Part shown: positions 1 to 8,223 of the stretch, piece by piece
Layout: each line of letters begins with the position of its first letter
Numbering within the stretch: position 1 is the first letter of the stretch
NCBI RefSeq assembly: GCF_009737085.1
Contig: NZ_WOVL01000025.1
Location: forward strand, 18,043 to 82,042
Direction of reading: 5' to 3'
DNA length: 64,000 nucleotides
From: Paenibacillus sp. NEAU-GSW1
Lineage (GTDB): Bacteria > Bacillota > Bacilli > Paenibacillales > Paenibacillaceae
Position numbers and translations under genes: made by a program
Notes under the pieces: generated by a model
The model's database searches: none
What the model saw: the letters and a program-made list of their open reading frames with translations, nothing else
What the model was told of the DNA's origin: nothing

Positions 1-331
1 CGACGGGATCATAAGCCAGGTTAATAGCCAGCCCTGCCGGACTCCCTACGTACCCTCCAATGACGTATAGGATGCCATTGACTACAGCAGCGGTCGCCTG
101 TGACCGACCAGTTCCGCTTGCGGCCTTAGTTGACCACGTATTTGATACCGGGTCGTATGCTTGATTAGCGGTTAGATACGACGAGCCGCTTTGTCCCCCG
201 ACAACATATATGATTCCGTTTATTTCCGTAGCTGTGGGAGACGATCTCGCGGTTGGCATTACTGCCTTTGTCACCATAACCCCTTCGGTCACGGTTATCG
301 TATTAGCCATAGCATAAGCAACGCTATTCAT
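1..331 (-). CDS. Kelch-repeat protein, N-terminal part (runs off left edge)
   Basis: Seen: an open frame starting with ATG at 331-329, overlapping the stop of the upstream gene (ATGA), with a GGTGAG-like ribosome binding site; 110 residues are visible and no stop is reached before the edge. The translation carries Kelch-type blades: NGIIYVVGGQ followed by AYDPVSNTW, then NGILYVIGGY followed by AYDPV. Kelch blades build beta-propellers that bind proteins or glycans. Lying last after the tail fibre gene of a contractile-tail cluster, it is probably a receptor-binding or fibre-tip component; that role is inferred from position. The true length cannot be told. Confidence 0.75.
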   Translation of the reverse strand, partial: MNSVAYAMANTITVTEGVMVTKAVMPTARSSPTATEINGIIYVVGGQSGSSYLTANQAYDPVSNTWSTKAASGTGRSQATAAVVNGILYVIGGYVGSPAGLAINLAYDPV

Positions 332-1020
332 CAACTCACCGCCTTGCTTACACCTGTCAGCGTGCCGCTAGTATAGGAGAGAGTTGTTGTCACCGTAGTT
401 CCTCCAGCTGCTTCGACCACGCTTGTCAGTATGCCGCTTGTGTAATTCAACGTCGTAGTTTTGACCGGCGTTCCTCCGTCCGATTCGACAACGCCAGTTA
501 ATACACCGTTCGTATACGTTAGGGTAGTTGTGCGAGTATCGGTTTTTAGCTGCGCGGCTTTAATTTTCGTTACAGACTGGTTATTCGCGCCACTGAGCGC
601 CGCCTGAACAAATGCCGCATTCGCGATCTGCGTCGTATTAGTGCCGGTCGCAGCTGTCGGAGCCGTCGGAGTACCCGTTAACGCAGGCGAAGCTTTTGGA
701 GCTAACGTGCCGAGCAGTGTAATAATCGACGAAATCGTCATCGAAGGTAAGGTGTACCAATTCGCCGTACCCATCAATCCTTTTAAAACGTTTCCGAGTT
801 TGCTCCAAAGCCGCGCAGGCGTATCAGCCCCTGCGGCTGCCGGGACGTTATCATCAATCGTTCGTGTTCCTATTTTCGCATCCGAGATGTTTCCGTCACC
901 GAGTGCGACATCAATCTTGTCCCAATTTTCGTTCAGCATCGTCTCGATGTTAAAAGTATCGTTTCCGTCTATTGCCGGGTCTTTTTTTAACAATCCGAGA
1001 TTCGGTGTATTAGACGCCAT
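331..1020 (-). CDS. Tail fibre-like protein with C-terminal repeats
   Basis: The start is ATG at 1020-1018 (MASNTPNLGLL), because an AGGAGGTG site lies 7 bases upstream; an earlier in-frame start sits inside the preceding gene. The N-terminal 50 residues (FNIETMLNENWDKIDVALG) resemble the attachment segment of phage tail fibres of Firmicutes. The last ~75 residues hold three imperfect ~24-residue repeats built on TTLxYTxGxLTxVVExxGGT, a beta-rich pattern typical of fibre shafts. It lies downstream of the YmfQ-like baseplate gene and overlaps the Kelch gene. Likely role: fibre linking the baseplate to the receptor binder. Family assignment is by pattern and position. Confidence 0.65.
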   Translation of the reverse strand: MASNTPNLGLLKKDPAIDGNDTFNIETMLNENWDKIDVALGDGNISDAKIGTRTIDDNVPAAAGADTPARLWSKLGNVLKGLMGTANWYTLPSMTISSIITLLGTLAPKASPALTGTPTAPTAATGTNTTQIANAAFVQAALSGANNQSVTKIKAAQLKTDTRTTTLTYTNGVLTGVVESDGGTPVKTTTLNYTSGILTSVVEAAGGTTVTTTLSYTSGTLTGVSKAVS

Positions 1021-1021
1021 T

Positions 1022-1582
1022 TCAAGCACCTCCTGCAAATTTTTTTAACGGAATGGCCTCCAAATCGCTCAAGGTCACCATTCCGTGGATTTCGTTAATA
1101 AGCAAATACGAAAATGTATAAACGACATCAAGATGTGCAGGAATTATATCCCGAAGCACATTTTTCAAGTCGTCTAAGTTCGGCGGTATGCCAACCGAAT
1201 CTATAAACTTAATCGTTACCCGGTATAATTCAGGATGCGTCGAAACATCAATCTCGCCACCATGGAAAGCTTCAGCCACCGACCTTATAAGTTTGATCGT
1301 TATCATGCCCGTCCCGCGCATCTTCGAACGGATCGTCGAACGGCGTTGTTCAAAGGGCTGACCGGCAGGAGGCTTGATCGCAAGCTCCTTTTCCCACCGA
1401 GACAGCCCCCAAGTCGCAGTATCGACGAAAATTTGATCCAAATTGCTGTTTGTCGCCTCTACTAGATCATCGAACTCAACACCTTCTGAATCATAAAGTT
1501 GTTGAAACTCCTTAATCCTCGAATAATATCCGGGTAAATATTGAAGCAGTTCCTGACCCCTCGGGCTAGAAATCTCACTCAC
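1022..1582 (-). CDS. xkdU: YmfQ/XkdU-like (DUF2313) tail protein
   Basis: 186 residues, probable GTG start, overlapping the end of the baseplate J gene by 8 nt. The opening (ELLQYLPGYYSRIKEFQQLYDSEGVEFDDL) and the centre (TWGLSRWEKELAI, then QRRSTIRSKMRGTGM) match the YmfQ/DUF2313 family of contractile-tail phages and PBSX XkdU. In such clusters this protein follows the baseplate J protein and precedes the fibres, as here, and is thought to connect the baseplate wedge to the fibre. Confidence 0.85.
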   Translation of the reverse strand: MSEISSPRGQELLQYLPGYYSRIKEFQQLYDSEGVEFDDLVEATNSNLDQIFVDTATWGLSRWEKELAIKPPAGQPFEQRRSTIRSKMRGTGMITIKLIRSVAEAFHGGEIDVSTHPELYRVTIKFIDSVGIPPNLDDLKNVLRDIIPAHLDVVYTFSYLLINEIHGMVTLSDLEAIPLKKFAGGA

Positions 1583-2636
1583 TGAGAATCACCGTCCCAA
1601 GAACTGCGACTTGACCGGGCTCGATGGCCACGTTAAGCGTCTCATCATTAACGAGCAGTCCGGAGTAATCTTGTACACCCTCCGTGTCAAGCAGCATTGA
1701 ACCGATACGAACATATTTCGGAGAAGGATCCTCTGCAAAAGCAATCTTTTTCAGGTATGCGGCAACCGCCGCTCTAAAGTTATTTTGTACCGTTTCAATC
1801 GTAGCTGTTCCCGAAAGATTAATCGTCGCCGATACGTTTACAGCAACCCCTTCTCCCGCTACAACCGTTACTGCAGCGCCGACCGGAGCTATTCCTTCAC
1901 CGGTTCCGGACACGGGGCTAACGTAATATTGAACATCTTCTACAAGCTGACTGGAAGCAGGCTGCATGCTGCTGTCCAAGACGACCACTTTAACCGTCCC
2001 CGGACCATCCCATAAAGGGGCTACTTGAACCATGCCTACACCGGATACAGCGAGCGCCCATTTCATATAATCGGATATATTGCCGCTCGTTCCCGGGCTT
2101 TGCACATGCGTACTAAAACGCTCCCGCAGCATGTCATCCGTCTCGTCATTCTCACCGGGAATCAGCACATCAGACAACTCTGCCCGGGCAAGCCCCGCCA
2201 CGTAGTCGACCGGCAGCAGAACGCCAAAATCGGCATTGCCCGCCGCTCCCGCCGTCTCGGATTCCAGCTCATAACGTCCGGTCTCCAGTCTTTCTACTAC
2301 TGCGTAATTAAGTTCACGCAGAGAGAAACGGGTACCGATAGGAACATCGCAAGGCGCTTCCTCCTCATCCCAGAACAACCCCAACCGCCGCGCCCGCGTC
2401 GCCTCCTGCCACATCACGCCGAAGTCTGCGGCCCGCCGCCGCAAGTATTCGCCGCTGGATGTGTCGGCAAAGCTCAAATTAAGCTGGATATCCAGCTGAC
2501 CGTACAGCTCAGCCATCTCGGCAGCGGCAGGAGCCAGCGCATCGTAAATGATGCTGCCTTCCCGCTTGTCTACGTCGTTTGGAACGCGAGCAAGCATCCG
2601 CTGCATAATCGCTTCAAACGTTTCCGTTTCATACAT
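1575..2636 (-). CDS. xkdT: Baseplate J/gp47-like protein (XkdT-like)
   Basis: 353 residues, full length for the family. Typical baseplate J features are visible: N-terminal TFEAIMQRMLARVPNDVDKREGS, then IYDALAPAAAEMAELY, a central segment LIPGENDETDDMLRERF, and SDYMKWALAVSGVGMVQVAPLWDGPGTVKVVVLD. It forms the baseplate wedge of contractile tails. ATG at 2636 follows a GGAGGTG site inside the end of the preceding gene (8-nt overlap), so the tail genes are translationally coupled. Confidence 0.9.
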   Translation of the reverse strand: MYETETFEAIMQRMLARVPNDVDKREGSIIYDALAPAAAEMAELYGQLDIQLNLSFADTSSGEYLRRRAADFGVMWQEATRARRLGLFWDEEEAPCDVPIGTRFSLRELNYAVVERLETGRYELESETAGAAGNADFGVLLPVDYVAGLARAELSDVLIPGENDETDDMLRERFSTHVQSPGTSGNISDYMKWALAVSGVGMVQVAPLWDGPGTVKVVVLDSSMQPASSQLVEDVQYYVSPVSGTGEGIAPVGAAVTVVAGEGVAVNVSATINLSGTATIETVQNNFRAAVAAYLKKIAFAEDPSPKYVRIGSMLLDTEGVQDYSGLLVNDETLNVAIEPGQVAVLGTVILSE

Positions 2637-3042
2637 TCGTGTTCACCTCCAAAGACGATTGAAAATCGCCAAAAATCGTTTGAACGGCAAACTTGGCCAA
2701 AATAGCATCTCCGTCTGCCGTAAGCTCGAACTCGTTGACGCCCGTAATCCTTTCATCCTGAAGCAGCGCTTCCTGGATACGGCGCTTCAGCTCCGACTTC
2801 ACAAATCCGATGTCGACGCCAGCGAGGCTGACCGGCTCGAAACCGTAATCGGAGCTGTATACAAAATGCTCATAACGAACGGTCTGCATCATTTTGAACA
2901 CCGCCTGCCGCATCGCTTCCAAACCGTCGACGGTGCCTGCAATTCGCCCCGTTTCAACGTGCAGCCCATACGTTTTGCTCGTTTGGATGGACTCCGTATC
3001 GGTGCCGTTTACTAACTGAACGCCATTTGTCGGTATCGTCAT
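2629..3042 (-). CDS. xkdS: DUF2634 (XkdS-like) baseplate protein
   Basis: 137 residues. SKTYGLHVETGRIAGTVDGLEAMRQAV and YEHFVYSSDYGFE are characteristic of the gp25-like/DUF2634 baseplate wedge proteins of PBSX-type tails. The start overlaps the stop of the upstream DUF2577 gene (ATGA). It lies in the conserved order XkdR-XkdS-XkdT. Confidence 0.85.
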   Translation of the reverse strand: MTIPTNGVQLVNGTDTESIQTSKTYGLHVETGRIAGTVDGLEAMRQAVFKMMQTVRYEHFVYSSDYGFEPVSLAGVDIGFVKSELKRRIQEALLQDERITGVNEFELTADGDAILAKFAVQTIFGDFQSSLEVNTNV

Positions 3043-3377
3043 GTGACCACCCTGTCCAAAATAATGTATTGCTGCCCGCCCTGCACACGCAGCAGCAGAA
3101 CGGCGTCTCCCGCTTCTAGCCCGCGTCGAATCACCGTTTTTCCCGTCAACGCTTCCCCCGAAACGCCGCCCCCAGTACCGTGTACATGCGTCAAGTCAAG
3201 CTCTAGACGGGTCATGCTTTCCGGCACAATCAAAAAATCCTCCGGCAATGTAAAGCGCTGGTCGACGCTTACTTCCAGAGGATGGGTCTGAACAATTTTT
3301 CCAGCCAATACGGCCATCGGGTTGCCCGACGCATAAGCGGCGGCTCCCGCTTGCTTGATCAGTTCCAATAAAGCCAT
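3039..3377 (-). CDS. xkdR: DUF2577 (XkdR-like) tail protein
   Basis: 112 residues, matching the small DUF2577 family encoded between XkdQ and XkdS in PBSX-like clusters. Visible features are an N-terminal helix (LLELIKQAGAAAYASGNPMAVLAGKI), the family-like VDQRFTLPEDFLIVPE, and a C-terminal beta segment DAVLLLRVQGGQQYIILDRV. Its start overlaps the stop of the XkdQ gene by one base. Exact baseplate role is not known. Confidence 0.8.
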   Translation of the reverse strand: MALLELIKQAGAAAYASGNPMAVLAGKIVQTHPLEVSVDQRFTLPEDFLIVPESMTRLELDLTHVHGTGGGVSGEALTGKTVIRRGLEAGDAVLLLRVQGGQQYIILDRVVT

Positions 3378-4354
3378 CAGATCACCTTCAATTCCAATTT
3401 CATCGTATGCATGTCCGCATCAAGGGAATGCGAGCACTCTTCGACGAGAAAATATTGCTTCAGACCTAGCTCCTCAATCAGAATCGGAACGTAGCAGCCC
3501 GCTCTGATGCGCATGTCGCCGACCGCTTGAATGCTCAGACTGCGCTGCTCGCGGTTTTTCAGCTTCATTAATTGATCCAGCTGTTCGTTGATTTGGGCGC
3601 TGTTCATATTCTCGTTCGCCTGCTGGTAATGCTGCAGCCTTCCCCAACGTGCGATTTTGGCGCTGTCCTGGGCGAGATACACTTCCCTTTTGCCGGTTTC
3701 CTTGTTGTCTTTGACGATTTTCACCCTATTGAACGTGTCGGAATCGATAGAGCTTTTATAATCAAAGCCGTACATCAAGCTCCAATCGCCAATCGCCACA
3801 TCGACCTTCCGGTCGTCCAGCTTCTGCACCGACAGCACTCCGAAATCGTCGAACAGCATATAATTGCCCTTGCCGTTGATCAGCGTCAAATCCAGCGCTT
3901 TGCAAACAATATCGAGCAGCTTTTTATTGTCTTCAATCATGGATGGAATGACGTAGCCGGTATTCGCGATTTTGCCGGTTTTCATCCCTAAATCGCCCGC
4001 GATTTTTTTAACGATTTCGCTTGCGGTTTTGTTTTTGAACACATACGTATCATTCCCCAGCAAATAGCGGATCTGATCGTACGCTTTAACCGTCAGCGTC
4101 TCGTCCTGCCCCCTGCCAACCTCGAACACATAGCCGTAGAAAACGTTATGCTTGTCCATCCGCACCCGAATGACGTCGCCGTTGTTGACCGAAAACGCGC
4201 TGTGCTGGTACGGCGCTGTTTTGATTATCGTCAAATCAAGGCTGGAAGCTGCGCCGATTCGTTTCGTTTTGTACGTGAGCGAAGGAACGATGCTTGTGAT
4301 GTCCCACATCTTGCCGTCGCGGTTATCCAAAATAATTTCCAGCATCCCGCTCAC
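3377..4354 (-). CDS. xkdQ: XkdQ/YqbQ-like tail hub protein
   Basis: 325 residues, the usual size. The protein resembles the XkdQ/YqbQ (late control D, gp27-like hub) family: DITSIVPSLTYKTKRIGAASSLDL at the N-terminus, GDVIRVRMDKHNVFYGYVFEVGR, and VKAYDQIRYLLGNDTYVF. The family is thought to form the central tail hub on which the tube assembles. It starts 4 nt inside the end of the LysM gene. Confidence 0.85.
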   Translation of the reverse strand: MSGMLEIILDNRDGKMWDITSIVPSLTYKTKRIGAASSLDLTIIKTAPYQHSAFSVNNGDVIRVRMDKHNVFYGYVFEVGRGQDETLTVKAYDQIRYLLGNDTYVFKNKTASEIVKKIAGDLGMKTGKIANTGYVIPSMIEDNKKLLDIVCKALDLTLINGKGNYMLFDDFGVLSVQKLDDRKVDVAIGDWSLMYGFDYKSSIDSDTFNRVKIVKDNKETGKREVYLAQDSAKIARWGRLQHYQQANENMNSAQINEQLDQLMKLKNREQRSLSIQAVGDMRIRAGCYVPILIEELGLKQYFLVEECSHSLDADMHTMKLELKVI

Positions 4355-5025
4355 CTCGGCAGCTTAAGCACCATGCCGATTTGCAGCTTCTTTAAGGCTG
4401 CATCGCTGATGCCGTTTAATTTTTGGATTTCCCGCCATCGCGAATCGTCCCCAAGCTGTTTTTTTGCGATCTTGATCAGCGTATCTCCGGCCACCATTCG
4501 ATACGTTCGCTCCGATCGGATCGCATCGGCGGGCCGATTGTTCTTCGCCGTTCCTACGGAATTTTTCACGATAACGGGCCTTGCCCCGTAGAAAACATAC
4601 TGCTTCAGCGACAGGCTGTACTCAATATCGCCGGAACCGGCGTTTTCCTTCCAATCGAACTTTTCAATGCTGACCGGAAGGTTCAAATCAAAGGAGGCAC
4701 CGGTGAAAACGAACCGGACAGGCCTTTTTTTCATCATCCAGCCGCGAATCGCCGAAATGTAATATTCCGGAGGGCGCAGTGCTTCCTTTTTAACGATAAA
4801 AGGATACTCCGCGCCAGCAGCGGGAAAGAAGCTTTCGAACGATATGTCCATCAGCTTCTTGTTCTGAATCGCATTAATTTCGCCGAGTCCGGAAACCTCG
4901 AAGCTTTTGCCTCCTCCGGCTTCGTTGATCTGAATGGTTGGAGGATTGACTGGGAGCACGATGGTTTCCTTTTGATTGTTGTAACTAAGCCACATCGTAT
5001 AATCCAAGCTGCGATTTACGCTCAT
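4351..5025 (-). CDS. xkdP: LysM tail protein (XkdP-like)
   Basis: 224 residues. The C-terminal ~50 residues form a LysM domain (YRMVAGDTLIKIAKKQLGDD, then WREIQKLNGI and LQIGMVLKLP), which binds peptidoglycan or helps hub assembly. The N-terminal ~150 residues (LPVNPPTIQINEAGGGKSFE, GLGEINAIQNKKLMDISFESFFP) match XkdP/YqbP. It sits between tape measure and hub, the standard place. The start overlaps the tape measure stop by one base. Confidence 0.9.
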   Translation of the reverse strand: MSVNRSLDYTMWLSYNNQKETIVLPVNPPTIQINEAGGGKSFEVSGLGEINAIQNKKLMDISFESFFPAAGAEYPFIVKKEALRPPEYYISAIRGWMMKKRPVRFVFTGASFDLNLPVSIEKFDWKENAGSGDIEYSLSLKQYVFYGARPVIVKNSVGTAKNNRPADAIRSERTYRMVAGDTLIKIAKKQLGDDSRWREIQKLNGISDAALKKLQIGMVLKLPR

Positions 5026-7085
5026 TAGCGATACACTCCTTCCGCCGACGATGCGATCTCATTGGTAAGCGACTGCTCCATCCTCCGGATCACCGTATCG
5101 ATGTCGTAGCCGTTGTTGATGTCGCCTGTCTGCACGCTGATCGAAGGCTGCAGCGTAACGAAGTTTTGAATGTTTTTCATCTCCGCCAGCTCGCGCATCG
5201 TTTTGATTTCTTCGCTGGAGATGTCGACGGAATCATTGATTTTGCCTACCTCTCCGACTCGGTCGATGTTGGCCCCTTTGGCTTTTTCGTCTTTAGTCGC
5301 GAAGCCTGCTTTTCCGCCGTTGAGCTCCGTTTTAAAGTCTTCCAATCCGCCGCCGATTTTTGAGGTCCAGTCTTTTCCTTTATCCTGGCCCTTCATAAAT
5401 TCGTCGCCAACATCTTTAAATTTCATTTTATTACTTGAAAAATCCGCAACGTCCTTACCGGCCTCTGGTTTCAATTTATCTAATAAGCTTGTATCCAATT
5501 CGGGTATGATCGATATGTTTGCCCCAAAAAATGCATTGAATTTTTCGATGAGCTTATTTAGTATCCCTCGTACTGAATCGTACATCGAACCGAACTGACC
5601 AACGATGGATACCAATAGATCATAGACCAGCTTTCTTATCGCATAGACCGGATTATTAAATAAATTGGCGAAAAATTCAGCGAATGAAACCAAATTGTTC
5701 CACAAAAATGCAATGCCGTTATAAATAAAGGCAAAAAAAGCATAGAACGCTCCCACTATAGCGCCGACAATCTGACTTGCCGTGCCTCCAAAAGCAAGAA
5801 ACATTCCAATTAATATTCCAACCAATAATATAATTAGAAGAATCGGCCAGTTTATCATCAACCATGCTGCAGCCTGCATAAGCAGCGGCGGAATCATTGC
5901 CCATAGAGGCGCCAATAATGACCAGAGCGAAGCCAGCATCATAGGCAATAAGGCAACAGCTACCGTCATAAGTATGGCTAGAATGGTTGGCCAATTTTGA
6001 ATAAACGCATCCGCCAGCCAAAGCGCCGCATCTCCGACAATCGAGAGCAGGTTAGCGACAATCGTCAATCCGCCGCCAAACAAATCAAAGAACGGTTGGA
6101 ATTTGCCTGCCTGGAACGCCTCATTGATTTTCGTCATTAAGGGCAAAATGGCTGCGACGGCTCCCGCTCCAGCCTGTGCAAACGAGTTTTGCACGTTTTG
6201 CTGCATCGTACCGAACTGCTCCGTAGGGCTTTTCGATAAAGCCTCGGATGCGGACGCTCCCATATTCGCCTTCTCCATCATAGCGGACAACGACTTAATA
6301 GCCGCCCCCATATCTCCGCTCTTGCTCGCTTCCGCAATGCCTTTCTTTAATTGCTCCGCTACGGCGGGTGCAATATTATAACGTTCAGTCAGCTCTTTGA
6401 CATCTCCGCCGATTGCTTTCTGGATCGCATCGGTCGCTCCCTTTAAGCCTCCTCCGGTAACATCAAACGCTGACAAGTCAATTGCCATCTTGGTCATTGC
6501 CCGCAGCTGGTCGGTATCTTGAACCACCGGCATAAACTCCAGCGCGGTCGTTTCTGCCGCCTGGACACTTGCTCCCGCTGCCGCCGCATCGCTGCGAATC
6601 ATGTCAAAGATGCGGGTCCCTGTATCCTCGCTTCCGCTGCGGGCGATGAGCATTTGTTTCAAATGGCTTTCTTCGGCTGCCCCTTTGATCGACATCTTCG
6701 CCGCGCTTACGATTGCCTCGCCTAAAGCCGAAGCGAATTTGCCAAGCGCCGTATTCGCAGCTTTTAACTTTTCGTTAGCCCCGCCAAAAAGGTCTTTAAA
6801 CCCGGAAAAAATCGTTACTACCGCAGCAATCGACTCCAGATCCAGCATCTCAAGAAATTTATTGGATTTCTTTTTCGCGGGAGGCTCTTTTTCATCTTTA
6901 CTTGATTCCTGAGCATCCCGATTGGAGGAGTTTGCTGAGTTAGTTCTGTTTTTCACCATGGGCGAATTCTGCGTAAACTGAAGCATATTTTCTGCTCGGA
7001 TGAAGACAACAAGAGAGCCTGCTAGCGATGTCAGTTTTGGACTAACAACAGCTTTCGATTGTGTTACCGCTAATTGATCACTCAC
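5025..7085 (-). CDS. xkdO: Tail tape measure protein (XkdO-like)
   Basis: About 686 residues. GTG at 7085 is preferred over GTG at 7091 because the AAGGGAGG site lies only one base before the latter but about 7 before the former. The protein is Ala/Gly-rich and largely helical, with a strongly hydrophobic central block (roughly residues 340-470, several potential membrane spans) flanked by amphipathic helices, typical of tape measures that fix tail length and help membrane penetration. It lies between chaperone and LysM hub genes. The length predicts a tail of roughly 100 nm by the usual ~1.5 angstrom per residue rule. Confidence 0.85.
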   Translation of the reverse strand: MSDQLAVTQSKAVVSPKLTSLAGSLVVFIRAENMLQFTQNSPMVKNRTNSANSSNRDAQESSKDEKEPPAKKKSNKFLEMLDLESIAAVVTIFSGFKDLFGGANEKLKAANTALGKFASALGEAIVSAAKMSIKGAAEESHLKQMLIARSGSEDTGTRIFDMIRSDAAAAGASVQAAETTALEFMPVVQDTDQLRAMTKMAIDLSAFDVTGGGLKGATDAIQKAIGGDVKELTERYNIAPAVAEQLKKGIAEASKSGDMGAAIKSLSAMMEKANMGASASEALSKSPTEQFGTMQQNVQNSFAQAGAGAVAAILPLMTKINEAFQAGKFQPFFDLFGGGLTIVANLLSIVGDAALWLADAFIQNWPTILAILMTVAVALLPMMLASLWSLLAPLWAMIPPLLMQAAAWLMINWPILLIILLVGILIGMFLAFGGTASQIVGAIVGAFYAFFAFIYNGIAFLWNNLVSFAEFFANLFNNPVYAIRKLVYDLLVSIVGQFGSMYDSVRGILNKLIEKFNAFFGANISIIPELDTSLLDKLKPEAGKDVADFSSNKMKFKDVGDEFMKGQDKGKDWTSKIGGGLEDFKTELNGGKAGFATKDEKAKGANIDRVGEVGKINDSVDISSEEIKTMRELAEMKNIQNFVTLQPSISVQTGDINNGYDIDTVIRRMEQSLTNEIASSAEGVYR

Positions 7086-7110
7086 TCTCACACCTCCCTT
7101 TCACGAACAG

Positions 7111-7133
7111 AAGGCGCCCTTCCCGGGCGCCTT
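7111..7133 (-). other. GC-rich hairpin before the tape measure gene
   Basis: A perfect 9-bp inverted repeat (AAGGCGCCC / GGGCGCCTT) with a 5-base loop lies just after the frameshifted chaperone stop and about 20 bases before the tape measure ribosome binding site. No T-run follows on either strand, so it is not a clear terminator. It could tune the ratio of chaperone to tape measure by partial termination or RNA processing. Confidence 0.5.
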
Positions 7134-7137
7134 CTCC

Positions 7138-7733
7138 TTATTTTCGTTTTGCCTTTGCACGCTGCTTGCGCTCGCTTTCGACGCGAATGTCGATCATGCC
7201 GTAGATGGCCGCGCGCTCGCGGCGGCTCATGCGCATCAGCTCATGCGGCAAAATGTTAAGCTCGTGGAGGGCGTAATAGGCATAGTTCGCTTCGCCGTCG
7301 CCCTCTTTGATTAGTTTTTTACTTCATCCGCCAAATCGTTGATCGATTGGTTGAAGCCGTTAATGTCCTGCACTTGCTGCACGAGGGCCGCATATTCGCC
7401 CGGACGCAGCATTTTGCGCAGCAAAGTTTCAGCGCCGATGACGCCGTAAGACTTTTGCAGCTCCGCATTTTTCAAATCAGGGAAATGAATGCTGCTGACG
7501 ACGAGCTTGGCCAAATATTCATCCGTGTTCGTCTCGGACGTATAAACGCCATTCTTGCCCTTCACTTTGCGGGTTGCCGATTTGCGGCATTCCTCATTTT
7601 CCGACTCCGTCATGCTGCGGAGCTCCCAGCTAACGGGATTCCCCTCTTTATCCATAAAGCGCTCCGATACAGCGAATTTTACCGTCGACTCGGATGCCGT
7701 ATTTTGCGCGAAAAATACGCTTAAATCGCTCAT
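7138..7733 (-). CDS. Tail assembly chaperone, -1 frameshift long form (XkdN-like)
   Basis: The short form ends at the stop at 7311-7313. At its last codons (GTA AAA AAC TAA) lies a perfect slippery heptamer A_AAA_AAC at 7320-7314 in the zero frame. A -1 slip there opens 58 further codons (starting LIKEGDGEANYAYYALHELN) to a TAA at 7140-7138, giving about 198 residues. This gpG/gpGT-type arrangement between tube and tape measure is conserved in tailed phages, where the minor long form binds the tape measure. The extension has no start of its own and good coding character (basic tail RKQRAKAKRK). Confidence 0.85.
7311..7733 (-). CDS. xkdN: Tail assembly chaperone, short form (XkdN-like)
   Basis: 140 residues from ATG at 7733 (MSDLSVFFAQN); a GGGAGGG site lies 8 bases upstream, which rules out the in-frame TTG two codons earlier. 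It resembles the XkdN tail assembly chaperone family: KFAVSERFMDKEGNPVSWELR, then ESENEECRKSATRKV, and LRKMLRPGEYAALVQQV. The product coats the tape measure before tube assembly. Its end contains the frameshift site that produces the longer form. Confidence 0.9.
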   Translation of the reverse strand: MSDLSVFFAQNTASESTVKFAVSERFMDKEGNPVSWELRSMTESENEECRKSATRKVKGKNGVYTSETNTDEYLAKLVVSSIHFPDLKNAELQKSYGVIGAETLLRKMLRPGEYAALVQQVQDINGFNQSINDLADEVKN

Positions 7734-7757
7734 TTTCAATACCCTCCCCTATTATGA

Positions 7758-8222
7758 TTAAGCCTGCGCCGGCGCAGAGAACGTATCGGAAATATCGACG
7801 CCAGTGAATGTGAATTCAAGCTCTTCCTCCAGCGCCTCGCTTTCCGTATCGAGCTTGCCCATTACGACGCTGTTCAGGTTTACGTTGTAAAGCGTAACGA
7901 TCTGCTTGCCGATGGTCGACGTCGGATCCTCGTTCGTAATTTGGATGTCAAAGCTTTTGTCCACACCCGTTTTCACGTAATCCAGCATCAGCTGGCGGAA
8001 TTTCGACGTTACGTAATAAATCGTCATGCTGCCCGTACCGGACCAGCCGGTCGCCTTATGCTGCAGCCCGCGATGGCCGAGTGTCTTAATTTCAGCCTTC
8101 TGCTTTTCAATGCTCGCTTCCAGCGTTTTAATATAAAACATTTCCTCGTACTTGCCGTCCAAAATCGTGTATGCGCGGCCCTCTTGGCCGGAAATCGTAT
8201 CGCCTGCGTTCAGAAATGCCAT
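7758..8222 (-). CDS. xkdM: Tail tube protein (XkdM-like)
   Basis: 154 residues, the normal size for the XkdM/DUF2001 tube protein of contractile tails. Recognisable parts are DTISGQEGRAYTILDGKYEEMFYIK, then EIKTLGHRGLQHKATGWSGTG and FTGVDISDTF. It polymerises into the inner tube inside the sheath. It starts one base after the sheath stop, in the conserved sheath-tube-chaperone order. Confidence 0.9.
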   Translation of the reverse strand: MAFLNAGDTISGQEGRAYTILDGKYEEMFYIKTLEASIEKQKAEIKTLGHRGLQHKATGWSGTGSMTIYYVTSKFRQLMLDYVKTGVDKSFDIQITNEDPTSTIGKQIVTLYNVNLNSVVMGKLDTESEALEEELEFTFTGVDISDTFSAPAQA

Positions 8223-8223
8223 C

